Below, one piece after another: positions 1 through 8,938 of a stretch of DNA of 64,000 nt. The DNA lies in the NCBI RefSeq assembly GCF_000376105.1, contig NZ_AQWM01000003.1, positions 124,001 to 188,000 on the forward strand. The letters run 5' to 3'. Each line of letters opens with the position of its first letter. Position 1 is the stretch's first letter. The DNA comes from Asticcacaulis benevestitus DSM 16100 = ATCC BAA-896 (GTDB lineage Bacteria > Pseudomonadota > Alphaproteobacteria > Caulobacterales > Caulobacteraceae). The translations under genes and the position numbers were made by a program. The notes below the pieces were generated by a model. The model had not been told where the DNA came from. It was given only the letters and a program-made list of their open reading frames with translations, and did no database searches.

Positions 1-1205
1 AGGCCGCGCAGGCTGCGCAAGGCCGTGTCGACCGCCTCAACGAAACCATCTTCGAGGCCAGCAAGAAGGCCGATGAAGTGTTCGATGCCCGCTTCTCCGT
101 TGCGCGCCGGCTGATCGAGGAATCCTCCGACCTGATCAGCGAAGCCGGTGACCAGACAGCGCAAAAAATCGACAACAGCTTCGCCCATACGCGCCAGACC
201 CTGGCCGAGATGAACAGCGCGCTCATCGAACTCTCCAGTGGCGCCGATCAGTTGCCGAGCCTCGCCCAGGCGCGCATTGCCGAAATCCGCCAGAGCGTGG
301 AAGACGGTATCAACGCCATGATGGCCGCCGCGCAAAAAGCCGCGCAGGAAACCGAGGCGGTCGACGCCGCCTTCCAGGAGCGCGTGAAGCGCAATTACGA
401 TATGCTGACCGAGGCCGTGCGCCTGATGGGCGTGATCGCCAACGACCTGCCGCCACCGCCGGTCGCAGTGGCACCGGCCACGACAGCACCTGCACCACGC
501 GCCGAAACCCCCGCACCTCAGCCGGCGCCGCAACCCGCACCCGCCAGACCCGCCGCACCGCCCCTGCGCCTGCGTCTGACGCCGCAGACTTCGCCGCTTA
601 ACAATGGCGCCGAAACGCGCCCCTCGCCCGGCCCCCAATCAGCCCCCCAGCCCGCCCCGAAGCCTGTGGCCATGCCCGCCCCACCGTCGGTCGCCAAGCC
701 ATCGCCGGCGCGCGCCAACGCCAACACTCATGACGGCTGGTCATGGCGGGAGCTGCTGAACGGCATGGAGGGCCGTGAACCCGCCCCTGCGCCCGCTACC
801 TCCGCGGCGCCGGCGACCGGTGCTCAGCCGCCGCTCGATCCGGAGTTCGACAGCCTCGATGATCTGATGATCGCCGAGGTCAACGCCATGGGGGTCGATG
901 CCGCCTCGCTGCTCAGCCGTGCCCGCATCGAGGAAACCATCGGCGCGATCATCGCCGAGGACAATGAAGGTGCGCGCATGGTGGTCCGCCGCGTGGCGCC
1001 CGCCGCCATCCGAAGACTGAGCCGGCGGTTGCTGTCCGATGCGCAATTGCGTCAGCAGGCCAATGATTTCGCCACCTTCTACGACCAGCAGATCAATATG
1101 GCACTGATGTCGAAGGACGTCAGCAAGGCGCTGAATGAGGTGCTGTCGAACGATTCCGGCCGCGCCTATCTGTTGCTCGATGCCGCCATCAGTGACCTGA
1201 TCTGA
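1..1205 (+). CDS. C-terminal part of a large coiled-coil/Pro-Ala-rich protein (partial)
   Basis: The frame is open from base 3 and has no start in the window, so this is the 3' end of a longer gene; a GTG at 78 is internal. About 140 residues of heptad-like, Ala/Glu/Gln-rich helix come first, then a roughly 120-residue Pro/Ala linker, then a folded C-terminal region of about 120 residues ending ..LLLDAAISDLI. This layout suits a cytoskeletal or polarity scaffold such as Caulobacterales TipN, but I saw no diagnostic motif and do not assign it. It shares an A with the next gene's ATG (TGATG), so the two are probably co-transcribed. Confidence 0.6.
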   Translation, partial: AAQAAQGRVDRLNETIFEASKKADEVFDARFSVARRLIEESSDLISEAGDQTAQKIDNSFAHTRQTLAEMNSALIELSSGADQLPSLAQARIAEIRQSVEDGINAMMAAAQKAAQETEAVDAAFQERVKRNYDMLTEAVRLMGVIANDLPPPPVAVAPATTAPAPRAETPAPQPAPQPAPARPAAPPLRLRLTPQTSPLNNGAETRPSPGPQSAPQPAPKPVAMPAPPSVAKPSPARANANTHDGWSWRELLNGMEGREPAPAPATSAAPATGAQPPLDPEFDSLDDLMIAEVNAMGVDAASLLSRARIEETIGAIIAEDNEGARMVVRRVAPAAIRRLSRRLLSDAQLRQQANDFATFYDQQINMALMSKDVSKALNEVLSNDSGRAYLLLDAAISDLI

Positions 1206-2182
1206 TGCGCCTTATCATCCGCGACGAAACCTTCCCGATTGCCGGGCGCTTCACCATTGCCCGCGGGTCGAAAACCGAGGCGCGGGTGATCTATGTCGAG
1301 CTGGAAGACCAGGGCCATATCGGCCGCGGCGAGTCCGTGCCCTATGCGCGCTATGGTGAAAGCATCGGGCAATCCCTGGCCGATCTCGAACGCGCGCGTC
1401 ACCAGATCGAAGGCGGCATCGGTTTCTCCGACCTGCACGATGTGCTGCCGGCCGGTGCGGCACGCAATGCGGTCGATTGTGCCCTGTGGGATCTGAACGC
1501 CAAGCTGACCGGCATCCCGGCCTGGCAGACGGCAGGCCTGAAACGCCTCGATCCGTTGAAAACGGCCTATACGCTCAGCCTCGATACGCCCGAAGCCATG
1601 GGGGCACAGGCCTCCGTCAATGGCCGTCGTCCGGTGTTGAAGCTGAAGATCGGCGGCCCGAACGATCTCGATCGTGTCGAGGCCGTGCGCAACAAGGCGC
1701 CGCACGCGCGCCTCATCGTCGATGGCAATGAAGGCCTGTCGTTCGAGGACCTGCAACGCATGGCGCCCGAAATGAAGAAGCTCGATGTCAAGCTGATCGA
1801 ACAGCCGCTCAAGGTTTCCGAAGACGAGCAACTGCTCGGCTATGACAGCCCGGTGCCTTTGTGCGCCGACGAAAGCCTGCATACCCGCATGGAACTCGAC
1901 CGCTGCTCGCGGCTTTATACCTATGTCAATATCAAGCTCGACAAGGCCGGCGGCCTGACCGAAGCCCTGGCGCTCAAGGCCGAGGCGAAAGAGGCCGGAC
2001 TTGGCATCATGGTGGGCTGTATGGTGGCGACGTCGCTTTCCATGGCCCCGGCGATGATCGTGGCGCAGGGCGCGGATTTCGTCGATCTCGACGGGCCTTT
2101 ATTATTAGCCCGAGATCGTGAACATGGTTTGGAGATCACCGGCTCGATCCTGCATCCGGCCAGGCCGGAGCTTTGGGGCTAA
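1205..2182 (+). CDS. dgcA: Enolase-superfamily dipeptide epimerase / N-acyl-amino acid racemase
   Basis: 325 residues, normal for the L-Ala-D/L-Glu epimerase branch of the muconate-lactonizing subgroup. Visible hallmarks are the catalytic-lysine strand KLKIGG, metal-binding DGNEG, EQPL and ADES, and the second catalytic lysine in IKLDKAGG. Related enzymes epimerize L-Ala-D-Glu released from murein (YcjG) or racemize N-acetyl-D-Glu (DgcA); sequence alone does not separate these, so the symbol is tentative. It is cytoplasmic. Start ATG overlaps the upstream stop. The 3' end overlaps the stop of the convergent MFS gene by 4 bases. A role in murein peptide recycling would fit the wall genes downstream. 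Confidence 0.88.
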   Translation: MRLIIRDETFPIAGRFTIARGSKTEARVIYVELEDQGHIGRGESVPYARYGESIGQSLADLERARHQIEGGIGFSDLHDVLPAGAARNAVDCALWDLNAKLTGIPAWQTAGLKRLDPLKTAYTLSLDTPEAMGAQASVNGRRPVLKLKIGGPNDLDRVEAVRNKAPHARLIVDGNEGLSFEDLQRMAPEMKKLDVKLIEQPLKVSEDEQLLGYDSPVPLCADESLHTRMELDRCSRLYTYVNIKLDKAGGLTEALALKAEAKEAGLGIMVGCMVATSLSMAPAMIVAQGADFVDLDGPLLLARDREHGLEITGSILHPARPELWG

Positions 2183-3393
2183 ACGCTTGCCGCCATCAGC
2201 CGCTCGCGCTGGCTGTAAAGCCTTAGCCCGCAAAGCAATCCGACCAGAGCCACAACCGCCATCACGCCATAGCCGCGCCCAGCCAGCAGCGTATAGATGC
2301 CGCCCGACGCCAGGGTGCCGATGCCCATCATGACGCCATTGGCATAGGCGGCATTGACCGTCTGGCCAAGGCTCTGATAGCCCTTTGGCGTCAGGCGATG
2401 CACAAGTTCCAATCCGGCCAGAAAGGTGACCGCGAACGAAAAGGCGTGCAGACACTGCAGCGGATACAGCAGCCATAGCGGCGGCAAAAACGCCATGATG
2501 CTCCACCGCAGCACCGAGAAGACGCCGGCAATCACCAGCATGCGCCATGGCCCCACCTGACGGTGCAAACCTTCGCCGAAGGCCATGAAAGCCACCTCCG
2601 CCACCACGCCGATCGCCCACAAATAGCCGCAGGTGTCCGAGGACAGGCCGCGCTCTTTCCAGATGATCGTCGAAAAAGCGTAGTAGAAGCTGTGCGAGGC
2701 CTGCAGGCAGCCGACCGCCAGCAACAGCCAGACATAGCCCTCATCACGCATCAGCACTTTCAACCGGGCCAGGCCGCCTTCGCGCTGCGTGTCCGGCGCG
2801 ATGTCAGGCCGCGTATGCTGCCCCAGAAGAAAGCGTGCGCACAGACCGCACATAAGCGCCGCCACGACAATCCAGATCAGGATGGCATCGCTCGGCGCCA
2901 CCAGCAGCAGAAAACCGATGGTGATGTTGGCAACGATGAACGACGCCGAGCCCACCGCGCGCGGAATGGCTTAGGTGAACTCTTCCTTCATCGAGAGCTG
3001 CATGGTCATGGAATCGATCAGCGGCGCGATGCTGGTCATGCAACTGAAGGCCAGCGCGAACAGGCCAAGATAGATCGGGAAACGCGCCGTCGGAAACAGA
3101 TCGCCCAGGCTCATCAGCGCATAGAAACAGCCGCCGCAGAGCGCCAGTCCGATGATCGGCGTGCGATAAAGCCGAAAGTTATCCGCCCACAAACCGCTGA
3201 CAGGGCCGCTAAAGGCGCGCAGCAGCAGAGGCAGGGCCAGGATAGCGCCGATCTGGCCGGCGCTCATACCGTGGACTTTCAACCACAACGGCATAAAGGG
3301 CAAGGAGGCCCCCGTGCCGGCGAACAGAAGGCCATAGAATACGGCCTGGCGACGAAGGGTTGTGAGCGGGAAAGGGGTTGTGACAGCGGGCAT
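2179..3393 (-). pseudogene. MFS transporter (MFS_1-like/HcaT type) with one in-frame stop codon
   Basis: Two open stretches, 3393-2971 and 2955-2179, lie in the same frame and together encode a normal 404-residue 12-helix major facilitator. They are split only by a TAA at 2973-2971. The reading is ..SMKEEFT-stop-AIPRAVGSASF.., where relatives of this MFS_1-like family usually have an aromatic residue shortly before the R..GS motif, so a Tyr codon changed to TAA is the simplest explanation. The rest is undamaged, which suggests a recent mutation or a sequencing error. The second part could restart at a GTG at 2955. It is divergent from pip with fewer than 50 bases between starts. The substrate is unknown. 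Confidence 0.8.
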
Positions 3394-3440
3394 TTTACGT
3401 CTTAGTAAGTTTGGACAACTCTACCACCCTGAACCTGAAA

Positions 3441-4439
3441 ATGATGACCGATTCCATAAATTCCAAGCCAGCACGCGGCCTATATCCCGATATTGAGCCC
3501 TATGACAGCGGTCATATGCCCACCGGCGGCAAACACAAGATCTATTATGAGCAATCCGGCAATCCGGCCGGTATTCCGGTCGTGGTGCTGCATGGTGGCC
3601 CCGGTGGCGGCACCTCGCCCAACCTGCGCTGCTATTTCAATCCGGACGGCTATCGCATCATACTGCTGGATCAGCGCGGCTGCGGAAAATCGACGCCGCA
3701 CGCCTCCGAGGACGTCTCGCTCGAAGACAACACCACCTGGCATCTGGTGGCCGATATCGAGGCGCTGCGCGAAAAGCTCGGCATCGAAAAATGGGTGGTC
3801 TTTGGCGGGTCTTGGGGCTCCACCCTCGCCCTCGCCTACAGCCTGACCCATCCTGATCGTGTGGCCGGCCTGATCCTGCGCGGCATCTTTCTTGTGCGAC
3901 CGTCAGAGCTTGACTGGTTCTATCAGGATGGCGCCAGCCATATCTATCCGGATATCTGGGACAAGTTCATCGCCCCGATCCCCCAAGAGGAACGCGGCGA
4001 CCTTCTCAGCGCCTATGTCAAGCGCCTGAACGGGCCCGACAAGGCCACGCAGGTGCGATGCGCCCTGGCCTGGAGCGGTTGGGAAGGCGATACCCTCTCC
4101 ATCGAAGGGCCCAGCGACTCGGCGTCGAAATTCTCCGATCCGGCCTTCGCCCTGGCCTTTGCCCGCATCGAAAGCTGGTATTTCAAGAACGGCGGCTTCT
4201 TCGAGAGCGACAACTGGGTGCTGGAGAATATCGGACGTATCCGCGCCATTCCTGGCTGGATCGTGCAGGGTCGCTACGACGTGGTGACGCCGATGACGAC
4301 CGCCTGGGAGCTGAAAAAGGCGTGGCCGGAAGCGAAGTTCAACCTGGTGCGCAAGGCCGGGCACTCTTCGAGCGATCCGGGCATTCTGGAAGGGCTTGTG
4401 GCGGCGGCCGATGAGGCGCTGGTGGCCTTGACCCGCTAA
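3441..4439 (+). CDS. pip: Prolyl aminopeptidase (S33)
   Basis: Cytoplasmic alpha/beta hydrolase that removes N-terminal proline from peptides. The oxyanion motif HGGPGGG, LDQRGCGKS, the nucleophile elbow GGSWGS and late GRYDVVTP (Asp) and KAGHSS (His) complete the triad. The family's N-terminal YPDIEPYDSGHMPTG and YYEQSGNP are present. I chose the ATG at 3441: the frame extends to a TTG at 3411, but that lies only 17 bases from the divergent MFS start and adds residues not seen in the family. No strong Shine-Dalgarno is visible, and the ATG at 3444 is also possible. Length of about 332 residues is typical. Confidence 0.93.
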   Translation: MMTDSINSKPARGLYPDIEPYDSGHMPTGGKHKIYYEQSGNPAGIPVVVLHGGPGGGTSPNLRCYFNPDGYRIILLDQRGCGKSTPHASEDVSLEDNTTWHLVADIEALREKLGIEKWVVFGGSWGSTLALAYSLTHPDRVAGLILRGIFLVRPSELDWFYQDGASHIYPDIWDKFIAPIPQEERGDLLSAYVKRLNGPDKATQVRCALAWSGWEGDTLSIEGPSDSASKFSDPAFALAFARIESWYFKNGGFFESDNWVLENIGRIRAIPGWIVQGRYDVVTPMTTAWELKKAWPEAKFNLVRKAGHSSSDPGILEGLVAAADEALVALTR

Positions 4440-4460
4440 TACAAAGCGTCATGAAGGGCG

Positions 4461-4505
4461 ACTGCCTGCCGCCGCCTAAGCGGCGAGCCCTGCGGCGTTT
4501 GAGCT
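4461..4505 (+). repeat. Short GC-rich dispersed repeat, copy A
   Basis: A 45-base stretch beginning ACTGCC and ending GCGGCGTTTGAGCT matches 24850-24894 at about 31 of 45 positions with no gaps. A third site, 58472-58485, shares only the terminal 14-mer. Both longer copies lie just beyond a gene end. Function unknown. Confidence 0.4.
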
Positions 4506-4516
4506 GAAAAAAGCGA

Positions 4517-4554
4517 ATACCAATGAAGCGGTTCTACACCGCGCATGTTGGTAT
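4517..4554. terminator. Palindrome between convergent genes
   Basis: ATACCAA (4517-4523) pairs with TTGGTAT (4548-4554), and inner GCGG/CCGC arms extend the hairpin. It lies between the convergent pip and 4558-4875 genes. There is no long T-run, so it may be a weak bidirectional terminator or simply an intergenic palindrome. Confidence 0.35.
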
Positions 4555-4557
4555 AAG

Positions 4558-4875
4558 TCAGGGCTCGTCGTGACGCACGCCGTCCCACGGCTCGCGTCGG
4601 GTCAGATATTGCAGCGGCCAGACATTTTCGCGTGTCCGTCCGCAGCGCGGGCAGTCCGGCTCATGCTTCTCGAAGACGCCATAGAAAAGATGGCCCTTGT
4701 CGGCGCCCTTGGTATCGACATGCTTGCCGCAACGCGGGCAGAGGAAGAAGAACTGCGACACCGCCACAAAGAAAAAGGCGAACGACCAGAACAGGCGCGC
4801 GGAGCCGCTCAGGGCGCCGATCAGACAGACCGGCAGCAGGATAAAACAGATAGCGGCGCGCGTTCGGTAGCTCAT
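4558..4875 (-). CDS. Small membrane protein with two CPRCG zinc-ribbon motifs
   Basis: 105 residues. Two hydrophobic segments (about residues 7-25 and 28-45) are followed by a cytoplasm-sized tail with paired CPRCG motifs that should bind one zinc. The start at 4875 is chosen because it overlaps the folP stop as ATGA; the frame runs further upstream but would then lie inside folP. It is therefore the last gene of a folP operon. The family is hypothetical in alphaproteobacteria and I do not recognise a function. Confidence 0.7.
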   Translation of the reverse strand: MSYRTRAAICFILLPVCLIGALSGSARLFWSFAFFFVAVSQFFFLCPRCGKHVDTKGADKGHLFYGVFEKHEPDCPRCGRTRENVWPLQYLTRREPWDGVRHDEP

Positions 4876-5711
4876 GAAGGTTCCAGGGCAGTCCAGAGAC
4901 GCAAGGCCTGCTTCATGGCCAGAACGTCGTGGACTCGCACCATTTTTGCGCCTTTTGCGATAGAATGCAAATGCACCGCCAGCGTGCCGCCGACGCGCAG
5001 TTCCGGCTCGGCGGGCTCGGCGCACTCGCGTTCTTCCAGGGCGGCGATAAAGCGCTTGCGGGAAGCCGCCATCAGCAGCGGAAATCCATGCGAGGCCAGA
5101 CGATTCGTAGCCCTGATCAGCGCCAGATTATGATCGAGCGTCTTGCCAAAGCCTATGCCGGGATCAAGCCAGATATGGCCGCGCGCGACTCCGGCGCGCA
5201 AGGCCACCTCGGCACGTTCGAGCAGATAGGATTCGACCTCGGCCACCACGTCCTCGTAATAAGGACTGGCCTGCATGGTGCGTGGCTCGCCCTGCATGTG
5301 CATCAGGATGACCTCGCGGCCGCTGCGCGCGGCTGCCTCCAGACTATGCGGCGTATAGCTGAGCGCGCTGACATCATTCCAGATGCTGGCGCCGGCCTTG
5401 AAGGCTTCCTCGGCCACTTCCGGCTTGAGCGTATCGATACTGATGGGGGTATCGCTGAGGCCGGAGAGCGCGGCGATCAGCGGCACGACGCGGCTGATCT
5501 CTTCCTCCAGCGTCACCGGATGGGCGCCGGGACGGGTTGATTCGCCGCCGATATCGAGCACATCGGCGCCCTCGGCGATCAGTTGCCGCGCGTGGCTGAG
5601 CGCGTGTTCAAAGCCGATAAAGCGCCCGCCGTCGGAAAAGCTATCCGGCGTAACGTTGACGATGCCCATGATCAGCGGGCCTTTGGCGGCATGGAGGTCG
5701 AGGAGCGTCAT
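4872..5711 (-). CDS. folP: Dihydropteroate synthase
   Basis: Condenses 6-hydroxymethyl-7,8-dihydropterin diphosphate with p-aminobenzoate to give dihydropteroate for folate synthesis. 279 residues, normal length. The TIM-barrel motifs are in order: GIVNVTPDSFSDGG near the N-terminus, DIGGESTRPGA, SIDTLKPEVAEEAF, NDVSAL, DPGIGFGKT and a C-terminal SRKRFI. Downstream the zinc-ribbon membrane gene overlaps by 4 bases. Upstream, a 219-bp inverted-repeat element separates it from murB, so folP is probably transcribed independently. Its folate product feeds the methionine branch encoded at 36-43 kb. Confidence 0.96.
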   Translation of the reverse strand: MTLLDLHAAKGPLIMGIVNVTPDSFSDGGRFIGFEHALSHARQLIAEGADVLDIGGESTRPGAHPVTLEEEISRVVPLIAALSGLSDTPISIDTLKPEVAEEAFKAGASIWNDVSALSYTPHSLEAAARSGREVILMHMQGEPRTMQASPYYEDVVAEVESYLLERAEVALRAGVARGHIWLDPGIGFGKTLDHNLALIRATNRLASHGFPLLMAASRKRFIAALEERECAEPAEPELRVGGTLAVHLHSIAKGAKMVRVHDVLAMKQALRLWTALEPS

Positions 5712-5721
5712 AACTTACCTT

Positions 5722-5940
5722 ATCCTCCCCTGTTTACGGGGGAGGTGGCGCGGCGAAGTCCGTAAGGACACAGTCCGCGACGGAGGGGGCTTGCTGAAAG
5801 CGTCCCCCATATCGCGCATTTACCTTCCGTCATAGCCTAACCTCCGCCTGTGTCCGCCCCCTCCGTCAGCGACACCAGCCCTGCGGGCTTTGCCCGCAAG
5901 AACTGGGCGCTGCCACCTCCCCCGCTGCGCAGGGGAGGAT
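5722..5940. repeat. Composite inverted-repeat element between murB and folP
   Basis: The left arm, 5722-5790, begins ATCCTCCCCTG, then GGGGGAGGTGGC, and ends GACGGAGGGGGC. The right arm, 5856-5940, is its approximate reverse complement (GCCCCCTCCGTC ... GCCACCTCCCCC ... CAGGGGAGGAT). About 65 bases of unrelated DNA lie between. Each arm is itself hairpin-prone. This fits the palindromic intergenic elements seen in many alphaproteobacterial genomes. An apparent plus-strand frame across it is not a gene. Confidence 0.65.
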
Positions 5941-5950
5941 CAATAAGAGG

Positions 5951-6859
5951 CTACGCCTTACCCAACCGCTTGATTTCCCAATGCAGATCGATGCCCAGTT
6001 TCGTCATGACATCGGCGCGGACGGCCTCGCCCAGACCTTCCAGTTCAGCCGCCGTGGCGTCGCCGGTATTGATCATAAAGTTGGCGTGCAGTTCGGAGAA
6101 CTTGGCCGCGCCAAACAGCTTGCCGCGCCAGCCGGCCTCATCAACGCATTGCCAGGCGCTCTTACCTTCCGGATTCTTGAAGGTCGAGCCGCCGGTCTTT
6201 TCACGGATCGGCTGGGTCTGCTCACGGCGGGCCGTTATGGCCTCCATCCGCTCGGTGACCGCCGCCGCATCGTCAGGCGTGCCTTGGAACAGCGCGCCGG
6301 TATAGATGACGCCTTCGGGTTCCGAATGGCGATAGCGGAAACCCATATCGGCATTGGAGATCGTGATGCGCTCGCCAGAGCGCGTGATGGCATAGGCCTC
6401 GATCAGAATGTCCTTGGTTTCCGCCCCGTAGCAGCCGGCGTTCATGGTGAGCGCCCCGCCGATCGTGCCCGGCACGCCGCGATAGAATTCCAGTCCGGCA
6501 ATGCCATTTTGCGCCGCCACCTTGGCAACATTGGCATCCAGCGCCGCCGCACCAGCTTCGATGCGCCCCTCGCCGCGCGGCGTCACATCGGCGAAATTAC
6601 GACCAAGGCGAATGACCACGCCATCGATGCCACCATCGCGCACCAGCAGGTTCGAGCCGACGCCGATGGTCAGGACCGGAATGCCGGGATCGAGGTTTTT
6701 CAGGAATTCGCACAGGTCGGCGGCGTCTTCCGGCAGGAACACCATATCGGCCGGTCCGCCGACGCGAAACCAGGTGAAGGGCGCCAGATCAGCGCGATAC
6801 ATCATCTTGCCGCGCACCGGCGGCAGTTCGGCGATCCAGGCGTGAGAATCGTGACTCAT
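5951..6859 (-). CDS. murB: UDP-N-acetylmuramate dehydrogenase
   Basis: FAD enzyme that reduces UDP-GlcNAc-enolpyruvate to UDP-MurNAc with NADPH, in the cytoplasm. 302 residues. FAD-binding [12 protein letters not shown] and the region [18 protein letters not shown] are clear, and the C-terminal [14 protein letters not shown] carries the serine of the type II (GSxFKNP) group. The start overlaps the murC stop (ATGA), so translation is probably coupled. In many proteobacteria murB is followed by ddl-ftsQ-ftsA-ftsZ; here the next genes are a repeat element and folP. Confidence 0.97.
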   Translation of the reverse strand: MSHDSHAWIAELPPVRGKMMYRADLAPFTWFRVGGPADMVFLPEDAADLCEFLKNLDPGIPVLTIGVGSNLLVRDGGIDGVVIRLGRNFADVTPRGEGRIEAGAAALDANVAKVAAQNGIAGLEFYRGVPGTIGGALTMNAGCYGAETKDILIEAYAITRSGERITISNADMGFRYRHSEPEGVIYTGALFQGTPDDAAAVTERMEAITARREQTQPIREKTGGSTFKNPEGKSAWQCVDEAGWRGKLFGAAKFSELHANFMINTGDATAAELEGLGEAVRADVMTKLGIDLHWEIKRLGKA

Positions 6860-8295
6860 GCTTTAAGGGCTTCCAGTTGTGCCGGCAAAGCATAGGCCCA
6901 CTGCGTGATATCGCCCGCACCGAGCAGGACGACGATATCGCCTGCCTTGGCCTCGGCCGCCACCAGACCGGCCAGTTGCGACGGTCCATCAAGCGCTATG
7001 GCGTTGCGGTGACCAAAGCGGTGCAGCCCCTCGACCAGATGGGTCTTGTCGACACCCTCGATCGGCGGTTCGCCGGCGGAATAGACGTCGGCCACGATCA
7101 CCGTGTCCGCGTCATGGAAGCACGACGAAAACTCGTTCATCAGATCACGCAGGCGGGTATAGCGGTGCGGCTGGACCACGGCGATAACCCGGCCAGCACT
7201 GACCTGTCGCGCGGCCTTCAAAACGGCAGCGATCTCGACGGGGTGGTGGCCATAGTCATCGATCACGCGGATACCATCCACCACGCCGGTCGTCGTGAAG
7301 CGGCGCTTGACGCCGCCGAAAGCACTCAGGCCGCGGCGGATATCATCCTCGCCGATTCCCAGTTCACGGGCGATGGCGATGGCGGCGGTGGCATTGGACA
7401 CGTTGTGGTTGCCGGTCATCGGCAGCTTGAGCTTCTCCCAGGTGAAGGGCTCGATGCCCCCCAATTGACTAGAGGGCGGCGAGAACACGACATCGAACAC
7501 GGCGCCTTCGGGGCCAAATTCGATGTTGGCGCAGCGCACCTCGGCCTGCGGGCTCGTGCCATAGGGGATCAGGCGGCGGTTGTCGATCTTGGCGGCCAGG
7601 GCCTGCACTTCCGGATGGTCGATGCAGACGGCGGCGAACCCATAGAAGGGAATATTCTCGACGAAATCGACAAAGCCTTTTTTGACGGCTTCGAAATCGC
7701 CCCAGTGATCGAGGTGTTCGGCGTCGATATTGGTGACGATGGCCAGGGTCGACTTCAGACGCAGGAAGGAGCCGTCGGATTCATCGGCCTCAACCACGAT
7801 CCAGTCGCCATCGCCGACCTTGGCATTGGTGCCGTAGGCATTGATGATGCCGCCATTGACCACGGTCGGGTCCTTGCCGCCAGCATCAAGCAAACAGGCT
7901 ACCATGGAGGTGGTCGTCGTCTTGCCGTGGGTGCCGCCGATCGCGATGGAAAATTGCAGGCGCATCAGTTCGGCCAGCATTTCGGCGCGGCGCACCAGCG
8001 GGATACGGCGGCGGCGCGCCTCGACCATTTCCGGATTGTCCTGCTTCACCGCGGTGGAATAGACCAGCGCGCAGACACCTTCCGACACGTGCGAGGCTTC
8101 GTGGCCGATGAAGATCTGCGCGCCCAGCTTTTCCAGACGCTCGGTATTGGCCGAGGCCTTGGCGTCGGAACCCTGCACCTTGTAGCCGATCTTGATCATG
8201 ATTTCGGCGATGCCGCTCATGCCGATGCCGCCAATGCCGACAAAATGGACGGGACCGAGATCGAAAGGCGTCGGGCGCTTGGTGTGAAGGGTCAT
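6856..8295 (-). CDS. murC: UDP-N-acetylmuramate--L-alanine ligase
   Basis: Adds L-Ala to UDP-MurNAc with ATP. 479 residues. The N-terminal Rossmann motif [13 protein letters not shown], the P-loop GTHGKTTTT near residue 120, EADESDGSF, the [11 protein letters not shown] region and late [10 protein letters not shown] are all intact, as expected for a functional Mur ligase. It is separated from murG by the AI-2E family permease and a plus-strand ParDE pair, so it needs its own promoter within the roughly 140-bp gap to parD. Confidence 0.97.
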   Translation of the reverse strand: MTLHTKRPTPFDLGPVHFVGIGGIGMSGIAEIMIKIGYKVQGSDAKASANTERLEKLGAQIFIGHEASHVSEGVCALVYSTAVKQDNPEMVEARRRRIPLVRRAEMLAELMRLQFSIAIGGTHGKTTTTSMVACLLDAGGKDPTVVNGGIINAYGTNAKVGDGDWIVVEADESDGSFLRLKSTLAIVTNIDAEHLDHWGDFEAVKKGFVDFVENIPFYGFAAVCIDHPEVQALAAKIDNRRLIPYGTSPQAEVRCANIEFGPEGAVFDVVFSPPSSQLGGIEPFTWEKLKLPMTGNHNVSNATAAIAIARELGIGEDDIRRGLSAFGGVKRRFTTTGVVDGIRVIDDYGHHPVEIAAVLKAARQVSAGRVIAVVQPHRYTRLRDLMNEFSSCFHDADTVIVADVYSAGEPPIEGVDKTHLVEGLHRFGHRNAIALDGPSQLAGLVAAEAKAGDIVVLLGAGDITQWAYALPAQLEALKA

Positions 8296-8433
8296 GCAGG
8301 GGTCGTTTCACAGAGAAAGAAATGGGAAGGGAACAGGGTTTAGACCATCCTTGCGAGCCTGTCACTGATCCTTTTCAGCCTTTCACAGCAACGGCTTTTA
8401 TGGCAATAATGATGTCAGCAAAGAGGTTCCGCC

Positions 8434-8670
8434 ATGGGCAAGATGTCAATATCGCTGGATGAGCAATCCCGGGCGTGGATAACCGGGCAGACGGAAGATG
8501 CCGAGACCTATGTCAATGCGCTGGTCCATCAGGATCAATTGCGCAAGGCGGCTGAGGCAGAGTTGCGTGATCTGCTTGAGAACGCACGAAACAGTGGCGT
8601 GACGAACCGCACGCCTCAGCAGATCATGATGGATGTCCAAGCGGAACTAAAGCTCAGTGGCCGCGTATAA
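8434..8670 (+). CDS. parD: ParD-family antitoxin
   Basis: 78 residues. The N-terminal MSISLDEQSRAWI is the ribbon-helix-helix strand and first helix of ParD, and TPQQIMMDVQAELK near the C-terminus matches the segment that wraps the toxin. GAGG sits 7 bases before the ATG at 8434. It overlaps parE by 14 bases. It should bind ParE and repress the shared promoter in the murC-parD gap. The pair is on the strand opposite to its wall-gene neighbours. Confidence 0.85.
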   Translation: MGKMSISLDEQSRAWITGQTEDAETYVNALVHQDQLRKAAEAELRDLLENARNSGVTNRTPQQIMMDVQAELKLSGRV

Positions 8671-8938
8671 ACTGACGGCCGATGCCGAAGCCGACTTTCT
8701 GAGCCTCTATCTCTATTCAATCGAAACTTTTGGCCTGATACAGGCAAATAGCTACGCGCTTGATATGATAGATACTTTTGAAATACTGGCGATAAATCCT
8801 TTCGCCGGCCGAGATGTCAAAACGAATGCCCGCTGTTTCATACACGCATCTCACAGTATTTATTACGAGATCGAAGGCGAAGCTGTTTTAATTCTCCGCA
8901 TCCTGCATCAGTCGCAGGACCCGATGCGCCACCTTTAA
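8657..8938 (+). CDS. parE: ParE-family toxin
   Basis: 93 residues with the RelE/ParE fold pattern: YKLTADAEADFLSLYLYSIETFG, then NPFAGRD, a central SHSIYYEIEGEAVLILRILH strand pair and a C-terminal QDPMRHL. Family members poison DNA gyrase or other targets. It starts at a GTG inside parD, which ties its translation to the antitoxin. Its TAA overlaps the stop of the convergent permease gene. It is somewhat less GC-rich than its neighbours, consistent with acquisition. Confidence 0.86.
   Translation: MAAYKLTADAEADFLSLYLYSIETFGLIQANSYALDMIDTFEILAINPFAGRDVKTNARCFIHASHSIYYEIEGEAVLILRILHQSQDPMRHL

Noticed and set aside
5850-6305. 151-residue plus-strand frame over the inverted repeat and murB
   Set aside because: Covers a repeat arm and is antisense to murB; Ser/Pro-rich shadow.
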